Shown here: positions 9,501-28,560 of the stretch, piece after piece
Numbering within the stretch: the first letter of the stretch is position 1
How the letters are laid out: the number at the start of each line of letters is the position of its first letter
Assembly: GCA_015657535.1 (NCBI GenBank)
Contig: JADHZB010001491.1
Coordinates: forward strand, 62,001 to 126,000
From: Nephromyces sp. MM_2019
Taxonomy: Eukaryota; Apicomplexa; Aconoidasida; Nephromycida
Direction: 5' to 3'
Length of the DNA: 64,000 nucleotides
Notes under the pieces: model-generated
Seen by the model: the letters and a program-made list of their open reading frames with translations, nothing else
What the model was told of the DNA's origin: nothing
Databases searched by the model: none
Position numbers and translations under genes: made by a program

Positions 9501-12500
9501 AATATTGAGCGAAGCCTTTAAGCATCAGCAGCGAATAGATTCATACGGGAAAACAGTTACAAAAAAAGTAATGTCTACGTCAACCGCTGATTTTTATCTT
9601 TTCCTGATAGGTCCCGTGATAAGCTGGACAGTTTGAGTTTTTTAGAGGAGTTTTTATATGAATACTGCGTAGGGAGAAGATAAAGTGCTGCAGTTACGAA
9701 ATTATACCGTTGATCATATGAAATAATGATAACAATCAATAAACGGTTAACCCAATGGAGGAAGCTTTAATTCTCTGGAAATTATCGATTAAGAAGCGTT
9801 GAAAAATTTGAAGTATAGATTATTATTAGAAGAATACATGTATCCGCGGGATAGTTTTCAAAACTAGAAACCTCGCATACATTTTTTAGAGCAGGAAACA
9901 ATTAGAAAAACAAATTAGGTATTCACTGGTCCAGAATATGGCACGTTATGCTACGCTGTATTATGATTAAGCTCTTGGCTGCGCAAGCACCTACCTGCAG
10001 TACTACTATTGGCTGTGAATGGAGAATTTGCCACAAATAAAGGGAGGTAATATATCAATGTTTACTTATTATTTCTCGTGATTGTAAATGTTTCGGTGCC
10101 CATTGCTAGTAACCTTCAACGTGTAATTAGCTATCTATGCAAATAGCGCTAGTTTTCTAGTCCCATAGATATTGTTACCGCTATTAATCAGCCAATCGTT
10201 GATGACAAGTTCATACTATTCGCCTGCTCGTTTTGTTTCAAAAGCCTAACTGTTTGCATAGAGTTTTTTGATGCCTCTAAATACCAGTACGTTTCATGTT
10301 TAGCATGCTTACCGTGACTTTCAATGGGGCCAACTCAAGCGTTGGAGTGCAAGTCTCCAGGAAGTGCTTCGTACATAGCTCCCCCTCGAGATTATCTATA
10401 ACGGGGTATATTTTTATATTTGAAAGGTGGTTTAGTTGAATACAGACATTAAAAAAGATCTGCTTTTTTCCGTATGCAGATTATTCGCTTACCTTGTGAT
10501 CCTTGAACATACAACATTTTGGTTTGCCTCTGTATAACAGAGTGAATAACTTCAGACGATTTAATAATTTTCCACTTTAGGTGATCGGTCACGCATAAAC
10601 ATTGTAGAAATATCTACTTAGTATCCGATAAACTAGGCCGTGTAATGAATCCTCTCGACAAGTTTATGCGCTAAAAGGTAAGGATGCTAGGTTTGTCCCT
10701 GAAACGAAGCGCTGTAGTGCGCTATGTAAACCTGAGGCACAGAGGTTAGCATCCAGCTTCTTAGTAAAGGCACAACAAAGCAATCCTCGAAATATGAACT
10801 CCGAAAATATGAGCAAGGTTATTGTTTGCAGGTCAAATGAATCTATCCAAGCTTGGTAGACTTGAAAAAATATTCTCCACGAAGCCTTGTAAGCAATCAC
10901 CAATAGTCTACGGTTGACGACAAGCTAATAACATCCCTTACCAAATTAAATGTGCTAGTAATTGTTTAACTATGGAGCTTAGTTGCGCTCATGTATGAGG
11001 CATTAAGAATATAGTGGCTTCAAAATTAATAACCAGGTATAATAATTTTCTGCAGACGAAATACTGCTGAAAATTTAGCGTATGCATCATACAATATAGA
11101 GGAGTCGCAAGAATCATGTACTGAAACGCTCTGGCTTTAGCAAGTCTCGTAAAGTTGAAAAAAATTTCTGCTGCCAGCATGGGGAACCGCTGCATTTTTA
11201 TGCAAATTCCGCATATTATATATTTTGCAGCATTCCTCTGATAGCATAAGTAAACCCAGTAGCATACGATGCCACAAACCAATCCTACACGGCTACTAGT
11301 TTCTTTACCCTCATGAAAAAAATTTTGTGCACTACAATGTGCTACGTAGCTCGTTTTGCTTTATTGTGAAAAAGATTAGGGGGGTTATACACCCTTATCT
11401 ACTTTAGCCCAAAATATAGCGTTACCAAAAACTTTTTAGGTGATGTTTCTAGCTGTAATAAAAAACTAGCAGCATCGTATGACTGGACTCATTTTCCAGA
11501 AATATCCCTACTACATTATACAGTGTTTAGCTGTAATCGCTACAAGAATGTGGAACTATCGTCACTGTATCAGTGCTAGTTTGAAATCAGTGCATGAAGG
11601 CTAGAAACACGACTCTACTCTGTATTACTGACCCGTGCCGCACATGCTTAGTCGAAGATATTTTGAAACTATGAATCTCCGTGAGGAGCTACTGTAGAGC
11701 TAACCTAGATTCAGATAACTCCAAGTAAAAGAACCACAGGATGGAACTACGGAAAATTTTTCAGACAAGGTTAGTGGCCGCATTTTATAACGTTCTAGGC
11801 GAATGAAGGCATCTTAGCACATTGGATAGGAAAGCTGGGCTGTTGCACAGTTTCTATATCGTTGCGCGCAGCACTAAAACATAGCGTGACCACGGAAATT
11901 GCACTACAGGGAGGCCTTAGAAGGCCGTTTCTAAAACTGGCTTGAGGTAAGCTTCTATGGTCAGCCCTTACTGAGTACCTCGTGTTGGTTTTCTTCTTTC
12001 CGAAACAGATAACGACACCAGCGTGAAGTACGTCTACAACCTTGGTGGTACCTCAACATATACTTTAAGTCTCATAGCATTGGGTATATAGGGTTATATT
12101 AACATGTGAGATCCTGCAGAAGTTTGGACAGCCCAGTTGCTTGCTCAAGCAACAGCCTTACACGCAGCTCCAGAAGGCGTAGCAGAGGTTGCATATTTGA
12201 GCAGATAGTGTATCTGCCAGAATGGTCTCTTATAGTATCACATTTTGGCACTACCGCACGGGTGGATTATGCTCGAGCATCCAAGTTACAACGAAGTAAC
12301 AATGGCTGCAAAAAAAACGACATATCCTCCTCTCGGGCAACTCTAAGCACCACAGGCACTTTTATGGAATAGAAAGCACACATGCTCCAATGCGTGAGCA
12401 TCTTATTGACACAAGTTGGCAAATCCTCGTAAGAACGCGAACAGTACAACGAGAAACTAGCATAGTGCCGTCGGGTTAGAATGCACCTGCCAAACGGGAA

Positions 12501-15477
12501 TGTGGTGCGGCGACTACTCAGCTATGGGGGAGCACATCAAACGAGTCTGCAATCGTGAGATAGAATACTTTCTCGGGCAGGGGCACTTTCTTCTTCGCTC
12601 ATTCCGGTATAAAGTAAGAGTCTTCGGTAGCACTCCCAAAACGTTACGGCTACAGATTAGTCCCTTTACCAAAGCTTCGCAGCAACCCATTGTCGCGAAG
12701 CACGCCTCTAGCAGTTCCATCCCAGCTCCTTCAAAATATATAATCAAGATATGCAATCCTCTAAATTTTCCATAAATTACCAAAAACTATACTAAAGACA
12801 GTCGCGACCGACTTACAAGGGGTCATTACACCCCGCTTAACAATCTAGGACCCGTATAGCACATTATTTCATGAGTGCCGCTTTCATTAATCCCCCAAAA
12901 ACACCGTCGGGCACGGAAGACAAGTGCAATCAAACTATTACAGCTTCACGAGGCATCAACGACTGGTATCAAAAGCATCGCAAGTACACTACCTTACTTT
13001 CATGAAACGGCTAATCTCGTATTTTCAATTTATTAAAAGAGCAAACGATGCTACCCGAAGCAAGTGAATGTTGCAACCCTACTTTATTCGCCATTCAAAG
13101 AGTTTCAAAAGCTTTGAATTACCCTATGCTCAACTGAAAAATTCTTACAGCCTTAAGCAACAACAGAAGGGCGGCTTAAGTTCTTACTGGTTACAATATA
13201 TACTTCTTTGACACTGACTGTCCGGCTATGCACATTTTTCATCATACACTACATATCGCTAATAGATGGTACACAAAAGCAGAACCATACTGCCAACGCC
13301 ATCAAAAAGGCGGCATCGTCGCATAGCTAGCTGCTTCAAATATAGCCATACAAAAACGGTTAAGCACGGCAACAACAGAAAGTTGATCTGCAGACTTTAA
13401 CTGTTTGGAAAGAAAAACACTATGAACACTCGGGTTCGTACAGAAAAAGGCTGTAAACGCCTAAATCTGAGAAGTGACAATTGAAAGCGGCATGTCGTAA
13501 CACAGCCTTGCATAAAGTAACAATCATTAGCAAAACAAAACCTGCACATGCTAAATATCAACGTAACTAGTATCAGTAGCTACTGTACGTTACAAAAATG
13601 GGGATGGGGATGCGACTTATTGAAATTTGCTTTACTTTTACAAATAACATAAAGCAGGCGCACATCGCTTGTTGCATCGCATCTTGCAACGACAATCAGT
13701 GTCGCAAGAGAGAATTTAGCACACTTCAGGGAAAACTAAAATAAGAAGCAGCTCTGAGCAAATGAAAGATTTAGCAGCAATCCAATACATCTATCTTCGA
13801 CCAATGATTCTTAAGTCCTATAAAATTATTCATAGTATCTGAAGAACCACGTACTCAGTGGTGATTCTCACTCACATCATCATCTCTCTTCAAAGCCTTT
13901 TCGTGTGTCTTCTTAGCTATATAAAGCATAGAAATCGTTTGCCAAAGAACGAGGGGCTTGCATTCCTAGTGAGCTCAATTTTTTCAATTTCAAAGTGCCC
14001 TCATTTCATTGAGAGTATCGAACAGTTCAATCGACCACAACGATCAGTGAATTTACAGCACGAATAAGCTTCATAGCACAAACGAAATTTTCCAGGGATA
14101 GCAGAACGAATAGCTACTAAAAATACCATCAAAGTAATGCGTGAACGGGCAGATATAACGAAATAAAGATGGTAGAATAGCCTGTGTTTTACCTCACCAG
14201 AAAAGTTTGCAGTATCATGGTACTGACTGTGCAAAGAAAGCAGCAAGTTTTCCTGAACAATCAACTGTGAGATTTAAAACGAATAAACAAATCCACCTCT
14301 TCGCTGTGCAGCATCACTTTCAACAACTAGATTTGGTAGCAATCATAACTAAAATTGCATCATGCATTTATTACATAAATAATACAAGTATAACTCAGCA
14401 TCCTAAGAAGTACCCAGTAGCTTCTATATATTAAGTTGAGAGGTTCAGAGATTGCCAAATCAAAATAAGGTAATTGACAGAATCAAGTGAATAATCGAGT
14501 TCTTCAGTATATGTATGCATACACCGTTCAAATACTGGAAAGGAATTATTGCAGGATTTGGCACGCTATGAACCAAGACTAGACTGGTAATAAATGCGAA
14601 ATATCTGTGCATGCAAATAGGGTGCACACAATAGTTATCTCCTCGCCTTATCAACTGTGATGCAGCACCAAAAATAAAGTAAAAGCGAAGGAGAACAGGG
14701 GGAGATAAGGCAAATAACAGCAAAACGCGGTTATCATTTTCTCCCCTAGAGTGGGCGATGAGTACTATAACAGTACAAAGGCATAGCAGTGAAGGTAAAA
14801 AAACCCGTGCTGCCTTCAAAAAAGCAACTACACGTCTCCGTCAATACAACTGCAGCACTCTGAAAACCTCGCAGTAGTACCATATCTTGAGTTTGCACCT
14901 TGAACATCCATAGCAACAAAAAGACTCATCCTTCCCAAGTACAAGCCGTACACGAAGTACATGAAAAGCGAGCAAAGGAATACGATACAAGCGTGGACTA
15001 TGAAAATAGCCCCCCCAGTTTACTCTTAACTGAAATACTAGCAAAAAGAAAGCTCCTAACTACATATAAGCAGGTACTAGGAATTTTTTCAGATTCCCAC
15101 AAAAAACCTCGGCTGCCCCTGCATTTAATATCTCTACCGCACAACAAAACTGCAAGACTTCAATATTCTAGACAGCTAAAAACCGCCATTCAAACACACT
15201 TATCCATTTGCATAAATAGCAATAAAGGTGAACCCACACACAAAATATACAAGATAATTATCGGCACCAGAAAGAAACAAGAGCGCGGCAACAAACAAAA
15301 ATTTCATCACTATATCATGAGGCCGAAGAACAAGTAAAAATCTTTTTAAATATATACAAAATGATAAGTTCACCAATAAAGTTGAAGTGCACACTAAATT
15401 CAAGGTCAGGAAATGGCATAGCATATACGATAACAGTCCGTAAGAAGAATGGCACGCAAAAGACGGCAAGCAATATT
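9501..15477. other. Six-kilobase stretch without a supported gene
   Basis: From 9.5 to 13.5 kb the composition is mixed and open frames of 60-97 codons occur on both strands at once (for example 10989-11282 and 12106-12783), as expected by chance at this G+C. From 13.5 to 15.4 kb the plus strand is A-rich and reads long Lys/His-rich frames that are probably shadows of HSP70 3' flanking DNA. No tRNA or repeat array was recognised. Confidence 0.4.
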
Positions 15478-22315
<6,838 letters not shown>

Positions 22316-25300
22316 TGTACAACCCTGGATTATGTTCAAAAACAAGAAAGGGGTAAGTCACTTAACATACAGGGTCTGAGCAGACCGTAGGGAGCAAGTG
22401 GACAATAATATTATTTAACAAACATAAACACCCGCTTGATCGGCTGACTAAGATTTGGGGATCAAGTACAAAAGAAGGCTTGTTCTGATGCTGTAGGCGG
22501 TGTCCAGATGCATCAAATGCTTCGCGTCGTCGCTATGCGGCATATCATCTCAGGGGGTTAGCGGTACAAATGTGGAGCAAGTGGGACAAGTGTGGCAAGG
22601 GCATATATGGGATTGCACGAGGGAGTGGGGTATAGCTAGGCGCCTGCGGGGGCTGGAAGCTTTTACGTTTTGAGGCTTCGATAGAGGAGTAAGTTGGCTC
22701 TAGAGTTTCAGTGAGGAAATGCTGCGCGGTCGAAGGATGGGTTAGCACATGTAGCGGGAGGCAAGCAGGGCAATGGTGGAGGCATTGGAAAACCCGCACA
22801 GGCATACCAAATTTACCCTATGTCTTGTGGCACGGACAATGAGTATGGCCAAGGTAAAACGACTGAATACTGCGCCTCATATAGCGATTTGCCTCAAGGT
22901 AGAATGCGCGTGCCTCAAGGTAGAATTCATGTGCCTCAACGTGGAATGCGTGCACACGCGTATTACCTTATTCCTACAAGGTCCCGAGATGAGTGTTAAT
23001 ATTCGCTTTATGAAACGGTTTGTAAATTCGAGCAATTTTTCACGAACTTCCCCGATAGTGTTGTGATAGCCGTCAATGATAATTTTGGTCTTTCAACCCA
23101 AAATTGCGATTGGTAGATGTCAAGCTGATTTTGGCGTTATCTGCGTTTTCGAATTTCACTCGGAAACAATTAATTTTACCAAGTCCATAGATATTCAGCT
23201 AAACATTAATTGATGGATAATAACCACGTTACGAATTTTAAAGATTGCAGGGCAACAAAGCAACATCTGGTTAGGAGGAGGACTTCATTCATGCAGTTCA
23301 TGACTCGCTAGGTTTAGTTAAGTGAGCGAACGGTGTAATATCTATCAGCTCTGCTTTACTATTGGACAGCCTTACCAAAGCAAGCCAGTAACAGCAATGT
23401 CAGCTAGGAGAAGTGTGCTCCCTCGCGTATCTTCTTGTTACCTAATGCAGGTGCACAATTTATCGAGCAAATGTGCTATTTTCGCGATACTGCTATTACA
23501 TGTACGTCACGTTTTTATTCTTTGGGTTCATTATTCGTATGGCAATCTAACACTTTGTCGGTAGCACTCGCCGGAAGCTATAAGGCGCTTCCAAGTTGAT
23601 TCGAGGCCATTACAAGCTTTATGACTTAGGGCAATACAGCATTAGAATCATAGGAAGCTCAACTGTAAGAGGTGACACACCCGTGGTTTACCTTGAATCT
23701 CGTCATGATTACTGGAAAAACTATAATACTCAGCTACTACTATGCATCACGCGTCTGCCAAAACTTTAGCCAATTAGCTTCCTTAGCTTGCGCCACCCAT
23801 AGCAATGAAAAGTAAGAGTTGGCAAAAACATTGCTGTACCGATAATCATACGCTAAAAGCGGACCGGATGACCATACAGGAGTATGCCGGTTATACTGAT
23901 AATATCTGCTAGCTGTATGGTAACGAAAGAGATGGTGGCAGCTTCACCCTTTCGCTGGAACGTCTGCTTCCTTTCGCCCTGTTTCAGTTTACCTCTGCTG
24001 GTGTTTGCGTGCCGACAGATTAAGCTCTAGCTGTCAGCGCAGATATAGCAATCCTACCGAAAGTTGTGAAGGTTTTTCTGCAGCGTCAGCATATGCAAAT
24101 ATCTGCATAGAAATTCCCGGACCGTATTACTGACAGGCTAACAGGATTTTGCAAGAATAATGCGAACTTACGGGAGTATATTTTATAAACATGAAATAGT
24201 ATCCTCGTGCAGACAAAGGTAGCTTTTTAGCCTTCATAGTGAGCTTCTTAGCTCTCTTTTCTCTCTTTGCTTCGCACTATATGCCCCTTTTCGGCCCTAG
24301 CTTTGAGCAGGCTCTAGCCTAACACCGTATTATACTAAAATTTATCTTTCCATTACATGCTCGCCCTCAGATTGCAGGTAGGACAATTTTGAGTAAGTCA
24401 CAAATCGTCCATTTCTTGTAAGCTGGAAGATAAAATATCAATCCCTGATAAATGTGTTTGTTGTGACATCTGTCAGCACTTTTTGTCTGAAACCTCAATT
24501 AGTTCCCAAAAAATTTTTAGAGAGCTGAATTTCTGTTGGACTCACGTGAAGTTAAAATATGCTGTATTGTCTCTCCATGGAGAAAAAAATTTCTGTTGTC
24601 CCGCACTTGTAGAAAAGTGTGACACATTCACTATTGAAGGCAAAAAAATAGTGTGATGCCAGCAAGCTTCGTCTTTTCAGTTTGGTAAACTATGCTACGA
24701 TGTAATACAATCACCGTCATAAAATGCATTGCTTCAAAGTGTAAAATTAGCACTCTCCACATATCCAAACAAGAGCACTTTCAAATATATCAAAAAACGG
24801 GGTATAGCGAAGCCCCTTAAAGGTCTTGCTAGTCCCAAAAGACTTCCCGATAAATGCAACCACAGGCACAAACATTAAAATGCATCGATAAATTATTGGC
24901 CACAGAGTTGGCAAAATATATGAATAATGAAATAAGGTTAGCTTATCGTGAGAATTCGTCAACTGCTATAAAAAATTGCATAACAGAGCCAATACAGACA
25001 TAGGCCCTAGAGAGCCTCTGAAGTTTATTATGCGACATGAAACATCTGAGGTTTAAAATTGAGAAATGAACCGATGATATCATACAACAAACTGATAGTT
25101 GAAAGCGTATGGATATTGGATATGAATTCAAAGCATCTTAAAAACTTTTGCAGACGCGACTGCTGGTAAGACGTAAGCTCTAAAAATCTGCCAATTCCAC
25201 ATGAGGGGCATGGATTTTAGGAATAGCAAAACGCGGCCAAATGATGGTAGTTAAAAGATAATAGGTCACATGCATGAGCATGCTTGTCAGAGTTTTTCAG

Positions 25301-25794
25301 GATTTCAAGAGTAGGGAACCATTCAGAAAGTAGATGTATTTCCAGAAAATGCGGTTAAATCTATATGGTATGAGCAGAGATAGATCACAAAAAGAAGCAG
25401 TAACAGGTTCAGTTAACAGTGGACTCTTGAGGTGTCCGGAAGATGATACTCTGAAAAACATACAAAGAACATAATGCGTTAGCGCTTATCAAGACAATAA
25501 ATTCTTTTAGAACCTAGACACTTATGAAGCCGCATAGAAACGAAAAGTAATGGCTCAAGCCTTATCCATGGACATTTAATACCGTCATATTACTTCTAGA
25601 GACATTCTGAAGGCAGCTTTCAAACGTACAACTTTTAAGCCCAATAACTGCAACATGGAAAATCAAAAAAACAAATTCACTTGCTGTCCATAAAATATAA
25701 CATAAAATGAAACTCGAAAAATAAAAATTTGAATACTGCAAGTGCCGAAAAATACAAAAACACAAGAAGGGCATGCCATGCCAGTATTATATAC
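22316..25794. other. Intergenic, 5' of HSP70; no supported gene
   Basis: 22.4-22.95 kb is unusually rich in G+C and ends in the 21-bp repeat at 22890-22952. Plus-strand open frames there look incidental. A minus-strand start-like exon at about 24162-24236 with a GTAAGT donor is followed by open segments down to about 23842, but the implied introns would be near 30 bases, so I do not model it. 24.7-25.8 kb may hold 3' exons of the SPFH gene. Confidence 0.4.
22890..22952. repeat. Three tandem copies of a 21-bp unit
   Basis: Copies start at 22890, 22911 and 22932 and begin TGCCTCAAGGTAGAAT, TGCCTCAAGGTAGAAT and TGCCTCAACGTGGAAT. The period of 21 keeps the reading frame; in one plus frame it reads CLKVECA, CLKVEFM, CLNVECV. 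The surrounding plus-strand frame has no other sign of being a gene. Confidence 0.85.
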
Positions 25795-27609
25795 TAATTG
25801 TCGTACTCCCTCTGAAATGCTTTGGAGGTACCAAAAATATTTCCTGTCACCATTACCCGGAAAAAAGTTAATAAGTAATCCAACACCCCAATATGCAAGC
25901 TAATAACTCCTATGAGCTTCAAAAATGACATTCTCTCAGACTTACACTTTCAAGAAGTTCTATGCGATTGAAAGCGCAGGCATCCTTAAATCGATCAACG
26001 ATAGTGTCGACAATACGATCGGTACGCTCATCATTGTGTACTAGATCATCGCAAGTACTATTTTTTATACAAACATACAGATCCTGGGTTGCCTCTGACT
26101 CTAGAAAGTCTTTGCAATAGTCTCGGCCAAACCTCATATATATTTCTGGAATATGCGCTATCTTGGGCTGCAACTTTAACTGAAGCACTACCTGTAAACA
26201 CGCAGACAAGAGAACCTTGGTTTGTACACACAGCGAAGCAGATAATTACTGGTTATGAGAGGCTAAGCAAATCACAGACGTGCAGCACAAAATCCCGTCA
26301 AATGACACAGAATTCCCAATTTCGTTGTACATATCGCATCGTAAATATTGTAGGATGCACCACTGAGCTAAATTTCAAACAAATTCATGCTCTGAAAGAT
26401 GTAGAACAGTATCTGCCCACTTTAGCGCTCTTAAGTAATAAATATGTCGCGAGTGCCCCACTAGGGAGCGAGTAATTTTCTGTGATAAAAACAAAATCAC
26501 AAATTTCATGGTATCAAACGAACTTTTGTAAGTAGCAGTCACTAATATACGCTTGCACAAGGGTGCAAAAATTCATATGACTAGGCATAGATTTAACAGG
26601 TATATATTTAATACATGACCAACCTCAATAACCTTTAGGTCTTTTGTTGTAAAAACTTTTGTCATTCTCCTAGTAACTGGAAGAACTCTAAAAGACACCG
26701 GATTTTGGAAGATCGGCACGAAAAAAAAGGTCATGGAATCATCATAAAGATATGGGTAAACCTTGCCTGAAAGCATATAAGCCAAACTAAGAGAAATATA
26801 TGAATAAGATGAAGGGAAAAAATACCGAAAAGTAGCAGGAGAGAATCTCATAGCAAGCAAGCGACATAGTAAGATAATGATATAGCCAGGCGTATTACAT
26901 ATACATTGAAAAAGCGGCAAATAGCTTTAATGACAGTGAAAAGGAAAGCAAAGCCATACAAAAATAAAAATACATACGCTACACATCACTCGAACACAAT
27001 TACACTTAGCAGGTACCACGTCCAGTCTCAGAATTTGATACTCTATATCCATGTTGGACAATTGGCAGCATCTACTCAATTACTTTTTAATTAATTCAAA
27101 ATTATAAAAAACATCCCCATAATATATGTTCTTCATTTTTAAAAAAGGACTCAGCTTGCTACAGAATTACTGCAAAACTGTAATTAATAGCCATCATAAA
27201 ATATCACGTTATAAATTGCGCAGCGAGTAGTGGAACTCAAAAAATTGAAACTTCAGCCTCTCTACGGAGCCAAACTTAAGCATAAAAAGGTTTGGATATA
27301 TTTATTCTGCGTGCAATACTGCAGAGCACGTTCGAAAGAAAAAATCTTTGATGCACATCACATTTGCTCCTTTTCCCCCATTGAAAAATGTGTCAGGATC
27401 ACACTCAAAGTAGGGCGGTGAGAAGAATCGCAATTCTTACCATTCCAGTCCTTCAATATCCCGACATGGCCAGGAGGCACCTTCTTGCAGCAACTCCAAA
27501 ACGATACAAGCGTACCTGTACATAGGAGAACAATACCTAAAGCTCTGCTCCGTGGGCCCTTAATACGAAAATAAGTAGATAGACCACTCGTGAGTAGTTT
27601 TACCGGCAT
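25795..27609 (-). CDS. SPFH/band-7 (prohibitin-like) membrane protein, 3' end unresolved
   Basis: Exons 27441-27609, 26624-26766 and 25946-26191 join in phase (donors GTAAGA, GTTGGT, GTAAGT); a fourth at 25795-25843 (EIFLVPPKHFRG) is likely but less sure. Residues about 23-40 form one hydrophobic segment (ALGIVLLCTGTLVSFW), followed at once by CKKVPPGHVGILKDW, the usual opening of an SPFH domain. Then come FVPIFQNPVSFRV, TTKDLKVIEV, LQPKIAHIPEIYMRFG and a long amphipathic stretch. SPFH proteins such as prohibitins form ring scaffolds in the mitochondrial inner or other membranes. TKDLK plus an IY..FG segment fits prohibitin-like proteins of protists better than classic PHB1/2. No coiled-coil tail was found downstream, so the model is incomplete. 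Confidence 0.65.
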
Positions 27610-27987
27610 CCTGCGTGCTGTACGGAGGGAAATGGGGTAATAGGAGGATAAGCAAATGATACTATAATTTGATTAAATTCTTCAGCGGAGGTAGAAAGAT
27701 ACATCCAGCAGTAGGAGCAATTGCCTGAGTTTGTTATGAGCAAGTATCGCTAGGATTAAACAGACCAAGAAGAGGAGAGTGAAAGCAGGGAAATGCGCAA
27801 CATAAGAAGAGGGAAGGAACTCAACGCAAACACAGAGGAAATGTGGAAAATGGGAACAACTTGATAGTAAATCAAGAGCGTATAAGTCTGTGGGGGGTAA
27901 AATTGCGTGTAATTACAGGTTGATGTGTTGCACGGCTAACTGTTGCTAAGTAGATACGGAGAAGCAATTTCTCCCTCCGCGTTCTAC
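27610..27987. promoter_or_regulatory. Divergent intergenic region
   Basis: 378 bases separate the ATG of the SPFH gene (minus) from the ATG of the candidate gene at 27988 (plus). It is purine-rich on the plus strand, with several GAGGA/GGAGGA tracts between 27640 and 27840. If both neighbours are real, it must hold both promoters. No named motif is claimed. Confidence 0.35.
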
Positions 27988-28560
27988 ATGAGCGTCAAAA
28001 ATGGGGGCATCCAGGCATGGTTCGAGGCAGCTATGGATGAATGGAAAGTACAGCAAAAGTCATCTCGGCGAGGTTCTAAGGCAGTTAATTTGCTGCTTGG
28101 TAACATGTGATAGTGACCATAGTATCTTCATACATATTGGCTTTCCTCAGCTTACCTCATCGATGAACTCACAGCGAGGGAAGTATGCCAATTAATCAGC
28201 CGCACAAAGAATCCTATCTTCGGGGTTTATATGAAGCCCGTCAAACAGCGCGATTTAGTAAGACTGCAACTTCATCGCTAAAACAAATCAGGATGAAGTG
28301 AGTAAACATCTCTTACAGTAATGTAGACTCATACCACAATACAGAGTTCCCAGGAAGCGATCTTGTAGTAGGGAGAAAAAAAATCTTCAGCTTCTTTTTA
28401 GTAGTATCCAAATTCTTAGGAAGAAAGCATAGAATATTCGTCAGCTACTCTTTTTATTGCTTTCGGTATATTGGCGTGAAATGCAAGTGAGGATGCTCAG
28501 AGGCATGGGGCTGGCATGATCGATCACAGTTTCATGTGGAAACGACTCAACAAAATATAG
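27988..28560 (+). CDS. Small three-exon candidate gene, unknown function
   Basis: Exons 27988-28099, 28151-28257 and 28501-28560 join in phase (donors GTAACA and GTAAGA; acceptors TTTCCTCAG and GATGCTCAG) to code 92 residues. The start reads MSVKNGGIQAWFEAAMDEWK, the middle LIDELTAREVCQLISRTKNP, and the end GMIDHSFMWKRLNKI. It is soluble and helix-prone, with no signal or membrane segment. The first exon follows 378 bases of purine-rich DNA shared with the divergent SPFH gene. If exon 2 is not spliced it ends at a stop at 28279-28281 instead. I recognise no family; the support is splice-site quality, phase and composition. Confidence 0.42.

Noticed and set aside
12100..12790. Overlapping 60-91-codon frames on both strands
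   Set aside because: Both strands are open at once in a G+C-richer stretch with no splice-site or motif support, as expected by chance.
14900..15337. A 145-codon plus-strand open frame
   Set aside because: It is Lys, His and Asn rich with no motif, and sits on the A-rich strand beside the 3' end of the minus-strand HSP70 gene, where the opposite strand is open as well. It is most likely a composition effect.
23840..24240. Minus-strand start-like exon (MKAKKLPLSARGYYF) with a GTAAGT donor and further open segments
   Set aside because: The chain needs introns of about 30 bases, well below the others here. No family was recognised.
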